The notes: a model not told the origin generated them from the sequence alone. Numbered from the stretch's first letter, positions 18,727 to 27,056 are shown. The stretch: 64,000 nt of DNA from JAICSD01 sp035495955 (GCA_035495955.1 DATJFE010000056.1:62001-126000); one strand, 5' to 3'. Numbers and translations are program-made.

Positions 18727-19272
18727 ATGGCGTTTCGTTCCGGCATCTACATTGTTCCGACGGACCGCTGGTATATCGAGCGCACGGTGTGGCTGATTGC
18801 CGGTGCCGTGCTCATCGCGAGCACGGCCGCCGCCGCGTTCTATCAACCGCTCTTTGCGCTCTTCATCATCGCCACGGGCATTGCGTCCGTCGTGGTCTCG
18901 CTGACGGGCTTCTGTCTGGTTGGAAACGTGCTTCATCGGCTCGGATTCCGGCATATGCTCGGCACGCGCGAATCCACACCGGGGCATCTGTATTTCATGC
19001 AGACGGATCGGTGGTATCTCGAACGCCGGATTTATCTGGTCGTGGGGATCAATATCTCGATCGCGTCGGTCCTGTCGATCGTGCACAGCGTCTGGTGGCT
19101 GACGTTCACGGGCTTTGTCGGCGTGGCGATGGTGTGGTTCGCCGGCACCGGGTTCTGCATCATGGCGAATGGGCTCTACTGGCTCGGCGCGGAGCCGCGG
19201 CTGGCGCCCGAGCCGAGCGACGCGCGTGTCAGTCCTCCCGACGGCTACCTCAGCCCGGGCCGCCAGGCATAG
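18727..19272 (+). CDS. membrane protein with tandem-duplicated DUF2892-like domain
   Basis: 181-residue membrane protein built of two similar halves. Each begins with P/QTDRWYI/LER, followed by two membrane segments and a TGFC motif ending in a short G-L/F-G-R-type loop (about residues 8-78 and 90-160). A single copy corresponds to the DUF2892 (YgaP-like transmembrane) family, so this gene is an internal duplication. Function unknown. It follows EBP1 by 13 bp with a GGAGG ribosome site, so it belongs to the same operon. The Cys in each TGFC motif is retained in both halves. Confidence 0.8.
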   Translation: MAFRSGIYIVPTDRWYIERTVWLIAGAVLIASTAAAAFYQPLFALFIIATGIASVVVSLTGFCLVGNVLHRLGFRHMLGTRESTPGHLYFMQTDRWYLERRIYLVVGINISIASVLSIVHSVWWLTFTGFVGVAMVWFAGTGFCIMANGLYWLGAEPRLAPEPSDARVSPPDGYLSPGRQA

Positions 19273-19303
19273 GGCCGGCGGCCGGTCGCGCGAGTGCACG
19301 TGG

Positions 19304-19588
19304 TCATTTGGAGCGTTTCCTCTCTACCCGCCAGCGGCCATGCCACGTTCGAACGCCATCCTCGCAGAACGACACGAACGAACCGGAGATCACGTCTCCG
19401 TCGACAGACCCGAGGAACGACGCCCGCGCCTCGCACCCACGATCCGGATCCCAGTGCGGATCCAGCGTCCCGCGAATGCGGCCGTCGTGAGCGTTGACGA
19501 AATGAATGCTGAGCAGCTGCGATTCGGTCCGCGCGTAGCGCGGCATGTCCTTTTGCGGAAGGACACCGGCGCGGGCGGACCGACTCAT
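19304..19588 (-). CDS. hypothetical protein
   Basis: 94-residue protein of unknown function. The C-terminal 75 residues read like a small beta-rich domain (for example GRIRGTLDPHWD and VISGSFVSFCEDG), while the N-terminal part is less convincing. The open frame extends to 19684, but that would run through the activator dyad at 19656-19671, so the ATG at 19588 is preferred; an ATG at 19546 is another possibility. No ribosome site is obvious for any start. Divergent from the CBS gene. It may be real but could be marginal. Confidence 0.45.
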   Translation of the reverse strand: MSRSARAGVLPQKDMPRYARTESQLLSIHFVNAHDGRIRGTLDPHWDPDRGCEARASFLGSVDGDVISGSFVSFCEDGVRTWHGRWRVERKRSK

Positions 19589-19655
19589 CACACGAAAGTG
19601 CCGCAAGGACCATGCCTCGCGCGCGGCATCTGAAAGCGCTCCTGGTGGAATAGCG

Positions 19656-19671
19656 CGTCGGAATTCCGGCA
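19656..19671. promoter_or_regulatory. candidate activator dyad upstream of the CBS gene
   Basis: CGTCGG-AATT-CCGGCA, with the GGAATTCC core and one good CCGGCA arm. It is 30 bp upstream of the -24 element at 19702. Confidence 0.5.
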
Positions 19672-19701
19672 GCGGTCTCCGCAAAACCGCGGAAACGGCG
19701 C

Positions 19702-19716
19702 TGGCGCGCGCTATGC
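19702..19716 (+). promoter_or_regulatory. sigma-54 promoter of the CBS gene
   Basis: TGGCGC-GCGCT-ATGC with exact GG-GC spacing. Predicted start near 19728, 13 nt before the ATG at 19741 with a GGAGCG ribosome site between them. Confidence 0.55.
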
Positions 19717-19740
19717 GTGAATCAGCCGATGGAGCGGACC

Positions 19741-20211
19741 ATGAAAGTGAAAGACCTGATGACCACGCCGGTGAAAACGTGCCGGCCGAGCGCGCTGCTG
19801 GGCGATGCCGCGCGGATCATGCTGGACGAAGAATGCGGCTGCGTGCCGGTCGTCGACGCGCACGGCCGGATCGCCGGCATGCTGACCGATCGCGACATCT
19901 GTCTGGCGAGCATTGCGCGCCGCCAGGATCCCTGGGAGATTCCCGTACGCGACGTCATGTCGCCGAACATCGTGTCCTGCCTGGCGGCCGATCACATCAC
20001 CGCCGCGCTCGTCGCGATGAAAGAACACCGCGTCCGGCGCATTCCCGTCGTCGACGATGACGGCCGCGTGACGGGGATCCTGTCGATCGACGACGTGATC
20101 AGGAACACCGGGATAGCGAAGGGCCGTCTGGCGGCGGAACCCGTGATGGACGTCCTGCGCCACATCTGCACGCGCGCCGAAGACGAACTGGTCCTGACGA
20201 CAGCGGAGTGA
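19741..20211 (+). CDS. tandem CBS-domain protein
   Basis: 156-residue protein made of two CBS motifs (about 5-60 and 72-125), forming one Bateman module that usually senses adenine nucleotides or related ligands. It begins MKVKDLMTTPVKTC and has the typical DRDICLA and VRDVMSPN joints. The C terminus carries an extra Cys (HICTRAED). Nearby stress genes (universal stress proteins, GNAT/acyl-CoA synthetase, P-type ATPase) suggest an energy-stress role. Expression is probably controlled by the sigma-54 promoter and dyad directly upstream. Confidence 0.9.
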   Translation: MKVKDLMTTPVKTCRPSALLGDAARIMLDEECGCVPVVDAHGRIAGMLTDRDICLASIARRQDPWEIPVRDVMSPNIVSCLAADHITAALVAMKEHRVRRIPVVDDDGRVTGILSIDDVIRNTGIAKGRLAAEPVMDVLRHICTRAEDELVLTTAE

Positions 20212-20271
20212 CCGTAGCCGACGTCCGGGGGACGCCGCGTGAGAGACGCCCTGAACGGAGGACGCCGACGA

Positions 20272-20646
20272 TCAGCCCGAGCCCAGCCACGGCATCTCGT
20301 CCTGGATGGACAGCGGCACGTCCCAGGTTGGATGCTCCTCTTTCCGCACGACTCTGAACTCGCCGATCGGCGTTGGCCAATCGCGGCGGCCGACGGCGAT
20401 CGGAAACGCGCGGACGCTCCCGTCGGCGCCGGCGAGGACTAGCAGACGCTGCGGGACGTTGACGACGAGCGCGCCGGCGGCAGGCACGACATGAACGGCT
20501 GGTATCCGGAGCCGCGCGCCGGGCTCCAGCGGACGGCCTACGTCGTAGTTCACGACGGTCCCGGTCAACACCCCGGAGAGCGGAGGCAGCGGCGTCTCCG
20601 GCCCTGCCAGTAGCACGAGCAGGAGCGCCAACGGAGAGACTTGCAT
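20272..20646 (-). CDS. L,D-transpeptidase (YkuD)-like protein truncated before the catalytic site
   Basis: 124-residue predicted exported protein (hydrophobic residues 2-14). The segment VVNVPQRLLVLAG through VGRRDWPTPIGEFRVVRKEE and DVPLSIQDEM matches the first half of YkuD L,D-transpeptidases of the ErfK/YbiS type. The chain stops just after this, so the HGT and SHGC regions with the catalytic Cys are absent; only 60 bp separate the stop from the convergent CBS gene. The start has an exact GGAGG. Either a decayed gene or a non-catalytic remnant. Confidence 0.55.
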   Translation of the reverse strand: MQVSPLALLLVLLAGPETPLPPLSGVLTGTVVNYDVGRPLEPGARLRIPAVHVVPAAGALVVNVPQRLLVLAGADGSVRAFPIAVGRRDWPTPIGEFRVVRKEEHPTWDVPLSIQDEMPWLGSG

Positions 20647-20755
20647 GAAGCACCTCCAACCGTCTGAAAATGGGATGCTTCAACGGCGATGCCACGCCGC
20701 GCCGATCATTTGTGCGGCTTGCGTCATACTGTCGCCGGAAACGCGGAACCGGAAT

Positions 20756-20771
20756 CGCGGGATATCCGCCG
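20756..20771. promoter_or_regulatory. candidate activator dyad upstream of the Cfa-like gene
   Basis: CGCGGG-ATAT-CCGCCG, a degenerate member of the dyad family with a GGATATCC core, 45 bp upstream of the -24 element at 20817. A second partial copy (CGCCGG arm) lies at 20733. Confidence 0.35.
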
Positions 20772-20816
20772 CCCGTCGGAGGAACGGTCGGCCTGGTCGG
20801 CGGTTTGCGGATGCGC

Positions 20817-20831
20817 CGGAATGGGGCTTGC
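20817..20831 (+). promoter_or_regulatory. possible sigma-54 promoter of the Cfa-like operon
   Basis: CGGAAT-GGGGC-TTGC: correct spacing and a perfect -12 element, with a weak -24 flank. Predicted start near 20843, giving a leader of about 30 nt containing GAGGGAGG before the ATG at 20874. Confidence 0.45.
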
Positions 20832-20873
20832 GTCAGAATGGCCCATGCGTGATGCGTGAGGGAGGTTTCGGCG

Positions 20874-22124
20874 ATGCCTATCTCATCGAGTCCTGCGGCT
20901 GCGGGTTTCAAGGGAACATCGGCGACGGCGGCGACCCGGCTGGATCACTGGCTGGCAAGCCGTCTCCAGCGGACGATCGCAGCCGCTGGTGTCGGCGTCG
21001 AACTGTGGGACGGCTGGTGCGCTGACGGGGTCAAAAACCGTGCAGGGGATCTGTTGATCCGCGATCGCGGGGCGCTTCTGGGGCTGATCCTGAATCCCGA
21101 TTTCGAATTCGGCGAGATGTACTCCGCCGGCCGGCTCGGGATTCGCGGCGACTTCATCCGCGTGCTCGAGAATCTGTCGCGCCTTTCCGTCGAGGCGCCG
21201 CTCTCGCTGCGCGAACGGCTCGCGCTCTTGACCGTCGGCACGAACGGATTGTTCGACGCGCGGCGCAACATCCATCACCACTACGACATCGGCAACGACT
21301 TCTACGAGCTCTGGCTCGACTCGAACCTCGTCTACACCTGCGCGTACTATCCGAACCCGGCCGCCACGCTCGAGGAAGCGCAGGTGGCCAAGCTCGATCT
21401 GGTCTGCCGGAAGCTCGCGCTCCAGCCCGGCGATCGTGTCGCCGACGTGGGATGCGGGTGGGGCGCCCTCGCGCTCCACATGGCGCGGCACTACGGCGCG
21501 CAGGTCACCGCCTTCAATATCTCGCGCGAACAGATCGACTACGCGCGCGCGCGCGCGGTCCGGGAAGGGCTGGCGGATCGCGTGGAGTTCGTGGAAGACG
21601 ACTACCGCAACGTCAGCGGGAGATTCGACGTGTTCGCCTCGATCGGCATGCTGGAGCACGTCGGCCGGCGGAACTTCTCCGAGCTCGCGGCGGTCGTGCG
21701 GCGCACGCTCGATCGCCGCACGGGACGCGGCCTCCTGCACTTCATCGGCCGCGATCGTCCGCGCCCGTTGAACGGGTGGACCCGTCGACGGATATTTCCG
21801 GGCGCGTACGTGCCGACACTGGGACAGGTCTTCGCCGAGGTGCTGGAGCCCGCGTGCCAGAATGCCGTCGACGTCGAGAACTTGCGGCTGCACTACGCTC
21901 GGACCCTGCGGCACTGGCGCGAGCGGTTCGAGCGGGCGGAACCGAAGGTGCGCGCTCGTTTCGACGACGCGTTCGTGCGAGCGTGGCGGCTATACCTCGC
22001 CGGTTCCGAGTGCGCCTTTACGACCGGCTGGCTGCAGCTGTTCCAGGTTGTCTTCGCGCCCGTCGATCGGCAGCTCCATTGGACGCGGTCGGAGGTCTAC
22101 GGTTCGCCTGTGAGCGCCGGATGA
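20874..22124 (+). CDS. cyclopropane-fatty-acyl-phospholipid synthase-like methyltransferase
   Basis: 416-residue SAM-dependent enzyme of the Cfa/mycolic-acid methyltransferase family, which methylenates unsaturated acyl chains in membrane phospholipids. It has the family hallmark YDIGNDFYELWLD near residue 135, the SAM motif VADVGCGWGALA near 195 and IGMLEHVG near 255. ATG 20874 is chosen for its GGAGG site; an upstream in-frame start at 20856 is possible. It overlaps the flavoprotein gene by the ATGA of its stop. Cfa-type lipid change under energy stress fits the neighbouring stress genes. Confidence 0.9.
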   Translation: MPISSSPAAAGFKGTSATAATRLDHWLASRLQRTIAAAGVGVELWDGWCADGVKNRAGDLLIRDRGALLGLILNPDFEFGEMYSAGRLGIRGDFIRVLENLSRLSVEAPLSLRERLALLTVGTNGLFDARRNIHHHYDIGNDFYELWLDSNLVYTCAYYPNPAATLEEAQVAKLDLVCRKLALQPGDRVADVGCGWGALALHMARHYGAQVTAFNISREQIDYARARAVREGLADRVEFVEDDYRNVSGRFDVFASIGMLEHVGRRNFSELAAVVRRTLDRRTGRGLLHFIGRDRPRPLNGWTRRRIFPGAYVPTLGQVFAEVLEPACQNAVDVENLRLHYARTLRHWRERFERAEPKVRARFDDAFVRAWRLYLAGSECAFTTGWLQLFQVVFAPVDRQLHWTRSEVYGSPVSAG

Positions 22125-23191
22125 TCGGCTGCGACGTCGCCGTCGTAGGTGGAGGACCGGCCGGTTCGTCATGCGCCTGGGCGCTGCGCCGCGCAGGCGC
22201 CGACGTCGTCGTGCTGGACAGCGCGGCGTTTCCACGGCAGAAGGTCTGCGCCGGGTGGATTACGCCGCGCCTGTTCGGCCTGCTCGGATTCGATCCCGTC
22301 GAGTACAGGGCCGCCGGCCTGGTCCTGCAGGACGTTCGTGGCTTCCGGACCGGCATCATCGGGGACCGCCGTGCGGTCGACACGCGCTACGGCGGGGTCG
22401 TCAGCTACGTGATTCGCCGCGTCGAATTCGACAACTTCCTGCTTCGCCGATCGGGCGCCCGGGTCCTCGACGGCGCGCGCGTGTCCAGGGTCCAGCGCCT
22501 GCGCGAGGGGTGGATGATCGACGAACGCGTCTTCGCGCGCGCGATCGTCGGAGCCGCCGGACATTTCTGCCCGATCGCGCGGATGCTCAATCCGTCCGAT
22601 CAACACGCCGTTACCGTTGTCGGCCGGGAGCTGGAAGTGCGCGTGCCGGCGGCGGACGGCCGCGTCGATGGCATGAGTCCGGAGCTGTATTTCTGCCGGG
22701 ATCTGGACGGCTACGGGTGGTGCGTCCGCAAGGGCGATTACGTGAACGTCGGTTTCGGGCGCCGCACCGCGCAGGACTTCAACGGACATGTCGGCGCCTT
22801 CGCGGACTGGCTTCGCGGCGTCGGACGTCTGCCGGAGCCGCTGCTCGACTGGACGAAATGGAAGGGGCACGCCTATCGCGTGCGCCAGGGCGCACGGCGG
22901 GTCGCCGACGAGGGCGTGCTGCTCGCGGGGGACGCGGCGGCGATGGCCTGGCCGGAAAGCGGCGAAGGTATCGTGCCTGCCGTGGAATCGGGCCTGGCGG
23001 CCGCCCGCGCGATTGCCGACGCCGGCGCGGCGCTCAGCACCGCGCCGTTCGAGGGCTACGCCGCGCGCATGGCGCCGCCGGCCGCCGGGAGGATATCGCT
23101 GTCGCTGCCGCCGTCGATCGGCCGCCAGCTGCTGCGCCTGCCCGCCGTCGCCCGCCTGACGCTCGATCGCTGGTTCCTGCGCGCCGCCTGA
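22121..23191 (+). CDS. FAD-dependent oxidoreductase (geranylgeranyl-reductase-like)
   Basis: 356-residue flavoprotein. N-terminal dinucleotide motif VGGGPAGSSCAWALR, a substrate-side KVCAGWITP stretch typical of the geranylgeranyl-reductase/halogenase-like family, and the second FAD motif GVLLAGDAAAMAWPESGEGI near residue 270. The substrate is unknown. Translational coupling to the Cfa-like methyltransferase hints at a joint role in modifying lipid chains, such as reduction or activation of an isoprenoid or acyl double bond. This is inference from context. Confidence 0.85.
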   Translation: MIGCDVAVVGGGPAGSSCAWALRRAGADVVVLDSAAFPRQKVCAGWITPRLFGLLGFDPVEYRAAGLVLQDVRGFRTGIIGDRRAVDTRYGGVVSYVIRRVEFDNFLLRRSGARVLDGARVSRVQRLREGWMIDERVFARAIVGAAGHFCPIARMLNPSDQHAVTVVGRELEVRVPAADGRVDGMSPELYFCRDLDGYGWCVRKGDYVNVGFGRRTAQDFNGHVGAFADWLRGVGRLPEPLLDWTKWKGHAYRVRQGARRVADEGVLLAGDAAAMAWPESGEGIVPAVESGLAAARAIADAGAALSTAPFEGYAARMAPPAAGRISLSLPPSIGRQLLRLPAVARLTLDRWFLRAA

Positions 23192-23210
23192 TCGTCGGCG
23201 CCGTGTTCTC

Positions 23211-23687
23211 CTACACGAGGACCGGTTCCGCGAAGTGTCCGACGGCCGGCCGCACGACCGCCGCGAAGTCGTCGTACCGCATGCACACCGCGTCGATGTG
23301 CGTGCCGGCATTGAAGACGATCTCGTCCTCCAGGGTCAGCGCCTCGTCGACGAAGACCCGCTGTCTGTAAAGCGGCCCGAAGGGAGGCATGGCGCCGCGT
23401 TCGCAATCCGGGTACAACCAGTCGAGCTCCGGTTCCTCGGCCAGCCTCACATCGCCGGCGCCGGCCAGTCCCGTCAGCAGCGTCAGATCGACCTCACGGT
23501 CGGCCGGCACGACCGCCTGGATTGGTTCGCCGTCGGCAAAACACACGACGGTCTTGGCCCAGTCGCGGCCCGGCACGTGGGTGACGGCCGCTTCTTCCTG
23601 CGCGGTGTACGCAGGCATGTGCTGGAACACGGTGTACGCGACGTTCGACCGTCGCAGAAATTCCTGGACAGATGCGGCGACTGCCAT
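23211..23687 (-). CDS. YbaK/EbsC-type aminoacyl-tRNA deacylase domain protein
   Basis: 158-residue single-domain protein of the YbaK/ProX family, which hydrolyses mischarged aminoacyl-tRNAs in trans. Recognisable parts are HMPAYTAQEEAAVTHVPGRDWAKTVV (with the conserved Lys), the central VDLTLLTGLAGA stretch and DCERGAMPPFGP, the substrate-pocket segment. Length is typical. The gene sits alone on the minus strand, with the tandem stress protein 30 bp upstream in the same direction, so co-transcription is possible. Confidence 0.85.
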   Translation of the reverse strand: MAVAASVQEFLRRSNVAYTVFQHMPAYTAQEEAAVTHVPGRDWAKTVVCFADGEPIQAVVPADREVDLTLLTGLAGAGDVRLAEEPELDWLYPDCERGAMPPFGPLYRQRVFVDEALTLEDEIVFNAGTHIDAVCMRYDDFAAVVRPAVGHFAEPVLV

Positions 23688-23717
23688 GGGAGCCTCCTTC
23701 GAGATTAGCCTGCGCGT

Positions 23718-24629
23718 CTAGGCGCGGACCGTCAGAACCGGACAGCGGGCCTCGCGCAGCACGTGCTGCGCGACGGAACCGAAGAGCATCCGGTCGGCGG
23801 CGGTCCGCGCCTGCACGCCCATCACGATCAGATCGCATGCCTCTTCTTCGGCCACGTGGAGGATCTGGCGGTCGGGTTTGCCCACCGTCACCAGCTCCCG
23901 GACTCTCGCGCAGGCGCGCACCGACGCTGGGATGGCAGACGTCAACCGCTCGGCCGCCGCACGCCTGAACTCCGCGCGGAAGTCCGGCGTGCCGGGCACC
24001 AGCTCGTCGCGCAGGGCCGTGCCGCCTTCGGTCATCAGTTCGACAACGTTGAGCGCGTACAGCTCGGTCTGTACGCCCGACGCAAAGCCGGCGGCGTACT
24101 CGAGCGCATGAAGCGACGCGGGAGAGAAGTCGATGGCGCAGAGCATTCGTCCGAACGCGAGCGAGGTCGTTTCGTCGGCGCGCGGCGGGACGGTCAGGAC
24201 CGGGCAGGCCGTCTTCCGCAGGAGGTTCTCGGCCACCGATCCGAGCAGCAGGCGCTGAAAGCCGGACCGGCCGTGCGTGCCCATCACGATCAGATCCGCC
24301 TCGAGCGCCTCGGCTGCCTCCACGATGGCTGTCAGGGGATCGCCCTCGCCAATCTTCAATCCGATCGTGACGCCTTCGGTCTGTACCGGGGAAACGAACT
24401 TCCGTAATTCGTTCTCGAGCGCCCCACGCGCCGAAAGGGGGAGCGTCACGGGTTCCAGCGCTGTCGGCGCGCCGATCGGCACGACCTCGGCGACGGGCGC
24501 GACCGCGAACACGTGCAGGGCCATCACCGTGGCATGATGGTGACGCGCGAGCGCAACCGCCTGCTCCAGCGCATGGCGCGAGTATTCGGAGAAATCGACG
24601 GGACACAGAATGTGTTTGATGGCGATCAT
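23718..24629 (-). CDS. tandem universal stress protein
   Basis: 303 residues with two UspA domains (about 1-145 and 150-303). Each has its own ATP-binding loop: MGTHGRSGFQRLLLGSVAEN and MGVQARTAADRMLFGSVAQH; the second is less canonical. The ATG at 24629 (MIAIKHILCPVDFSEYS) is chosen from domain homology; the open frame extends further upstream across the promoter. A strong minus-strand sigma-54 promoter lies at 24725-24739. Such tandem Usp proteins commonly accompany anaerobic or starvation clusters. Confidence 0.92.
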   Translation of the reverse strand: MIAIKHILCPVDFSEYSRHALEQAVALARHHHATVMALHVFAVAPVAEVVPIGAPTALEPVTLPLSARGALENELRKFVSPVQTEGVTIGLKIGEGDPLTAIVEAAEALEADLIVMGTHGRSGFQRLLLGSVAENLLRKTACPVLTVPPRADETTSLAFGRMLCAIDFSPASLHALEYAAGFASGVQTELYALNVVELMTEGGTALRDELVPGTPDFRAEFRRAAAERLTSAIPASVRACARVRELVTVGKPDRQILHVAEEEACDLIVMGVQARTAADRMLFGSVAQHVLREARCPVLTVRA

Positions 24630-24724
24630 GATGTCTAACTCCCGGCACGCGGCGCAGAACCGTGACGGTTTCCCGGCGGCTGTTCGTACCGACCGGCGGT
24701 TACGGTGTGTGTGCCTCAGGGGGA

Positions 24725-24739
24725 GCAACCTCCGTGCCT
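24725..24739 (-). promoter_or_regulatory. sigma-54 promoter of the tandem Usp gene
   Basis: Minus-strand AGGCAC-GGAGG-TTGC (followed by T), matching the consensus at nearly every fixed position. Predicted start near 24713, leader about 84 nt. Confidence 0.65.
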
Positions 24740-24750
24740 GAGATCGGCGC

Positions 24751-24765
24751 TGGCACGACGTCTGC
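24751..24765 (+). promoter_or_regulatory. sigma-54 promoter of the HAD-ATPase gene
   Basis: TGGCAC-GACGT-CTGC, a perfect -24 element with good -12. It is back-to-back with the minus-strand promoter at 24725-24739. Predicted start near 24777, only about 7 nt before the ATG at 24784, which has no ribosome site. Confidence 0.6.
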
Positions 24766-24783
24766 GTCTGATGTTCACCGGTC

Positions 24784-26496
24784 ATGAAACTCGCGGCTCT
24801 GGCCGTCGACTACGACGGCACGTTGACGCTGAACGGGAAATTGTCGCAGCGCGTTGTCGACGCGATCGGACAGGCACGCTGCGCGGGCATTCGCGTGATC
24901 CTCGTGACAGGCCGGCAACTGGCGGATCTCGCGAGGGTGACCGACGTGGCGCTCTTTGATGCTGTCGTCGGGGAAAACGGTGCCGTCCTCCACTTCCCCG
25001 CCACCGGCCGGCACATTCTGCTGAGCCATCCGCCGGCGTCCACATTTGTCGACGAGCTCCTGCGACGGCGGGTGCCGTTCGTCCGCGGAGAGTGCGTGAT
25101 CGCGACCGAGGCCGTGGTGGCGCCCGCGGTGCTGGACGCGATTCGCTCGCTCGAGCAGCCGCTGATTCTGGCGTTCAACCGTGGCAGCCTCATGGTGCTG
25201 CCGCTGGGTGTGTCGAAGTCGACAGGGCTGCAGCGCGCGCTCTTCGAGCTGCGGGTATCGATGCACAACACGATCGCGATCGGCGATGCGGAAAACGACC
25301 ACGATCTGCTCGATGCGTCCGAGTGCGGCGTCGCGGTGGGATGGGGGAGCCCGGCGCTGCGCGCGATCGCTGACGAAGTCATCGAGGGGACCGGGCCTGA
25401 TGCGGTTGCTGCGTACGTGCAGACGCTTTTGCGGCAGCCCAGGCTCGCGGTCGGTCGCGCGGGGCGGCATCGCATCGCGATCGGCACCCTTCACAACGGC
25501 GAGCCGGTGACGCTCGCGATCCGTGGCCGCACCGTCATCGTGGCTGGCGAGCCCGGGACGGGCAAGTCGTGGCTGGCGGGACTGCTGTGCGAGCAGTTCA
25601 TTCTGCAGGGGTACTCGCTGGTCGTGCTGGATCCCGAAGGCGACTATCGTGCGCTCGAGACCCTTCCGAACGTCACGCTCTACGGCGGCGACGATCCGGC
25701 GCCGGCGGTCCGCGATGTCCTGCGCGGCCTGCGCCATCCAGGCGAGTCTCTCGTCATCGACCTGTCGAAGCTGCCGTACCGCGACAAGCGCGAGTACATC
25801 CGGACCATGCTGCCGCTGCTCGCGGCAGAGCGGCGGAGGACCGGGGCCCCCCACAAGATCGTCATCGACGAGGCTCACCAGTTCCTCGGCGGCCGCGAGG
25901 CCGTGTCGTTGCTCGACGCGGAGCTTGGCGGCTACGTCTGCATCACGTATCGCGTGTCGCAGCTGAACCCCGCCATTTGCCCGCAGGACGCGATCGTCAT
26001 GGTCACCCGGGAATCGGTGCCCGACGAGATCGCGGCGCTGTCGCGGCTGTGCGGCGTGACGCTCGATCCGCCGGTGCTGCAGACCATCGATCAGGCGGAC
26101 GCCGTCCTGCTTCCGGGTCCGGACGAGGCGCGCGGAGGCATCGTGCAGTTCCGTGTCGGTGCGCGGCTGACCTCACACGTGCGTCACCGGCAGAAGTACT
26201 TCGACATGCCCGTCGCCGAGGGGCAGGCGTTCGTGTTCGCGGGCGGCGGGGCGATCGGCCCGCGGATCCGGAGCTTCCGTGAGATGACCGCCCTGCTCCG
26301 CTCCGAGAGCCCGGCGCGGGTGAAGGGCCACTGCGAACGCCACGATTTTTCACGGTGGGTGCGCGACGTGTTCCGCGACGGTACGCTCGCGGCCAGACTG
26401 CACGCGCTCGAGGAGGGCGTTCGCGATCAGGACGCCAAGGCCGTCGCCGAATCGCTGGCCCAGGCGATCCGCGCCCGCTATGATTTCTGCGCGTGA
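24784..26496 (+). CDS. HAD phosphatase fused to HerA/VirB4-like ATPase
   Basis: 570-residue fusion. Residues 1-225 form a HAD-IIB (Cof/SPP-type) phosphatase with motif I VDYDGTLT and the C-terminal motif IGDAENDHDLLD. From about 240 a P-loop ATPase of the HerA/DUF87 type follows, with Walker A GEPGTGKS (about 256-263) and Walker B IVIDEAHQF (about 360). HAD-IIB enzymes act on phosphosugars or nucleotides, while HerA-type ATPases move DNA or proteins; the combined role is unknown. It lies between Usp and P-type ATPase genes. Its end overlaps the opposite gene at 26478 by 19 bp. Confidence 0.85.
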   Translation: MKLAALAVDYDGTLTLNGKLSQRVVDAIGQARCAGIRVILVTGRQLADLARVTDVALFDAVVGENGAVLHFPATGRHILLSHPPASTFVDELLRRRVPFVRGECVIATEAVVAPAVLDAIRSLEQPLILAFNRGSLMVLPLGVSKSTGLQRALFELRVSMHNTIAIGDAENDHDLLDASECGVAVGWGSPALRAIADEVIEGTGPDAVAAYVQTLLRQPRLAVGRAGRHRIAIGTLHNGEPVTLAIRGRTVIVAGEPGTGKSWLAGLLCEQFILQGYSLVVLDPEGDYRALETLPNVTLYGGDDPAPAVRDVLRGLRHPGESLVIDLSKLPYRDKREYIRTMLPLLAAERRRTGAPHKIVIDEAHQFLGGREAVSLLDAELGGYVCITYRVSQLNPAICPQDAIVMVTRESVPDEIAALSRLCGVTLDPPVLQTIDQADAVLLPGPDEARGGIVQFRVGARLTSHVRHRQKYFDMPVAEGQAFVFAGGGAIGPRIRSFREMTALLRSESPARVKGHCERHDFSRWVRDVFRDGTLAARLHALEEGVRDQDAKAVAESLAQAIRARYDFCA

Positions 26497-26990
26497 GCCG
26501 ACCGCCGATCGAGGCGGAGGCGCCCCGCGGCGAGCCACATCGACGTCTTCCCGCCGAATTCCGACCCTGAGGTATTGACGCCGCCTTCGAAGTGATCGTC
26601 CACCCAGTTCAGCGGCACCTTCACGCTCTCGCGGCGGATGGACTCCGCTTTGATGACGTCGCCGTCGAGATCCGCGATCACGATCCAGTCGGTCTTGACG
26701 TGCAGCGCGCGCCCGAGGGCGGTACGGTTGCGCTGCAGGCGGCCGTTGCGCAGGAGGGCGTCGCCGATCGTTCCCGAAACCGTACCGTCCGCCGCGATGG
26801 AGAGCTTGACGGGAAGCGCGCGCTGCGCAGTCCAGTTCACGAAGATGTCGGCGTCGCCGGCCCAGTTCCCCGCCATCGCCGCCGGAAGCGGTTCGCCCCC
26901 CTGCGCGGCCAGCGTGTTGTCGTAATGCGATCCCGCGACAATGACGGCGACGATGAATCCGGCGGCGGCCGCTGCGACTATCCGCGTCAT
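26478..26990 (-). CDS. exported protein of unknown function
   Basis: 170-residue protein with a clear signal segment (MTRIVAAAAAGFIVAVIVAG). The rest is probably beta-rich: WTAQRALPVKLSIAADGTVSGTIGDA, then IVIADLDGDVIKAESIRRESVKVPLNW. I do not recognise the family. The start at 26990 has a perfect AGGAGG. The gene is divergent from the P-type ATPase; both may share regulation through the interval 26991-27124, which holds a sigma-54-type site on the plus strand and a perfect activator dyad. Confidence 0.75.
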   Translation of the reverse strand: MTRIVAAAAAGFIVAVIVAGSHYDNTLAAQGGEPLPAAMAGNWAGDADIFVNWTAQRALPVKLSIAADGTVSGTIGDALLRNGRLQRNRTALGRALHVKTDWIVIADLDGDVIKAESIRRESVKVPLNWVDDHFEGGVNTSGSEFGGKTSMWLAAGRLRLDRRSAHAQKS

Positions 26991-27056
26991 GAAGCCTCCT
27001 TGCGCCTGTGTACGTGGTACGACGAGATCAGCGAGACTTCCGTTCAGCAGTCGTGC

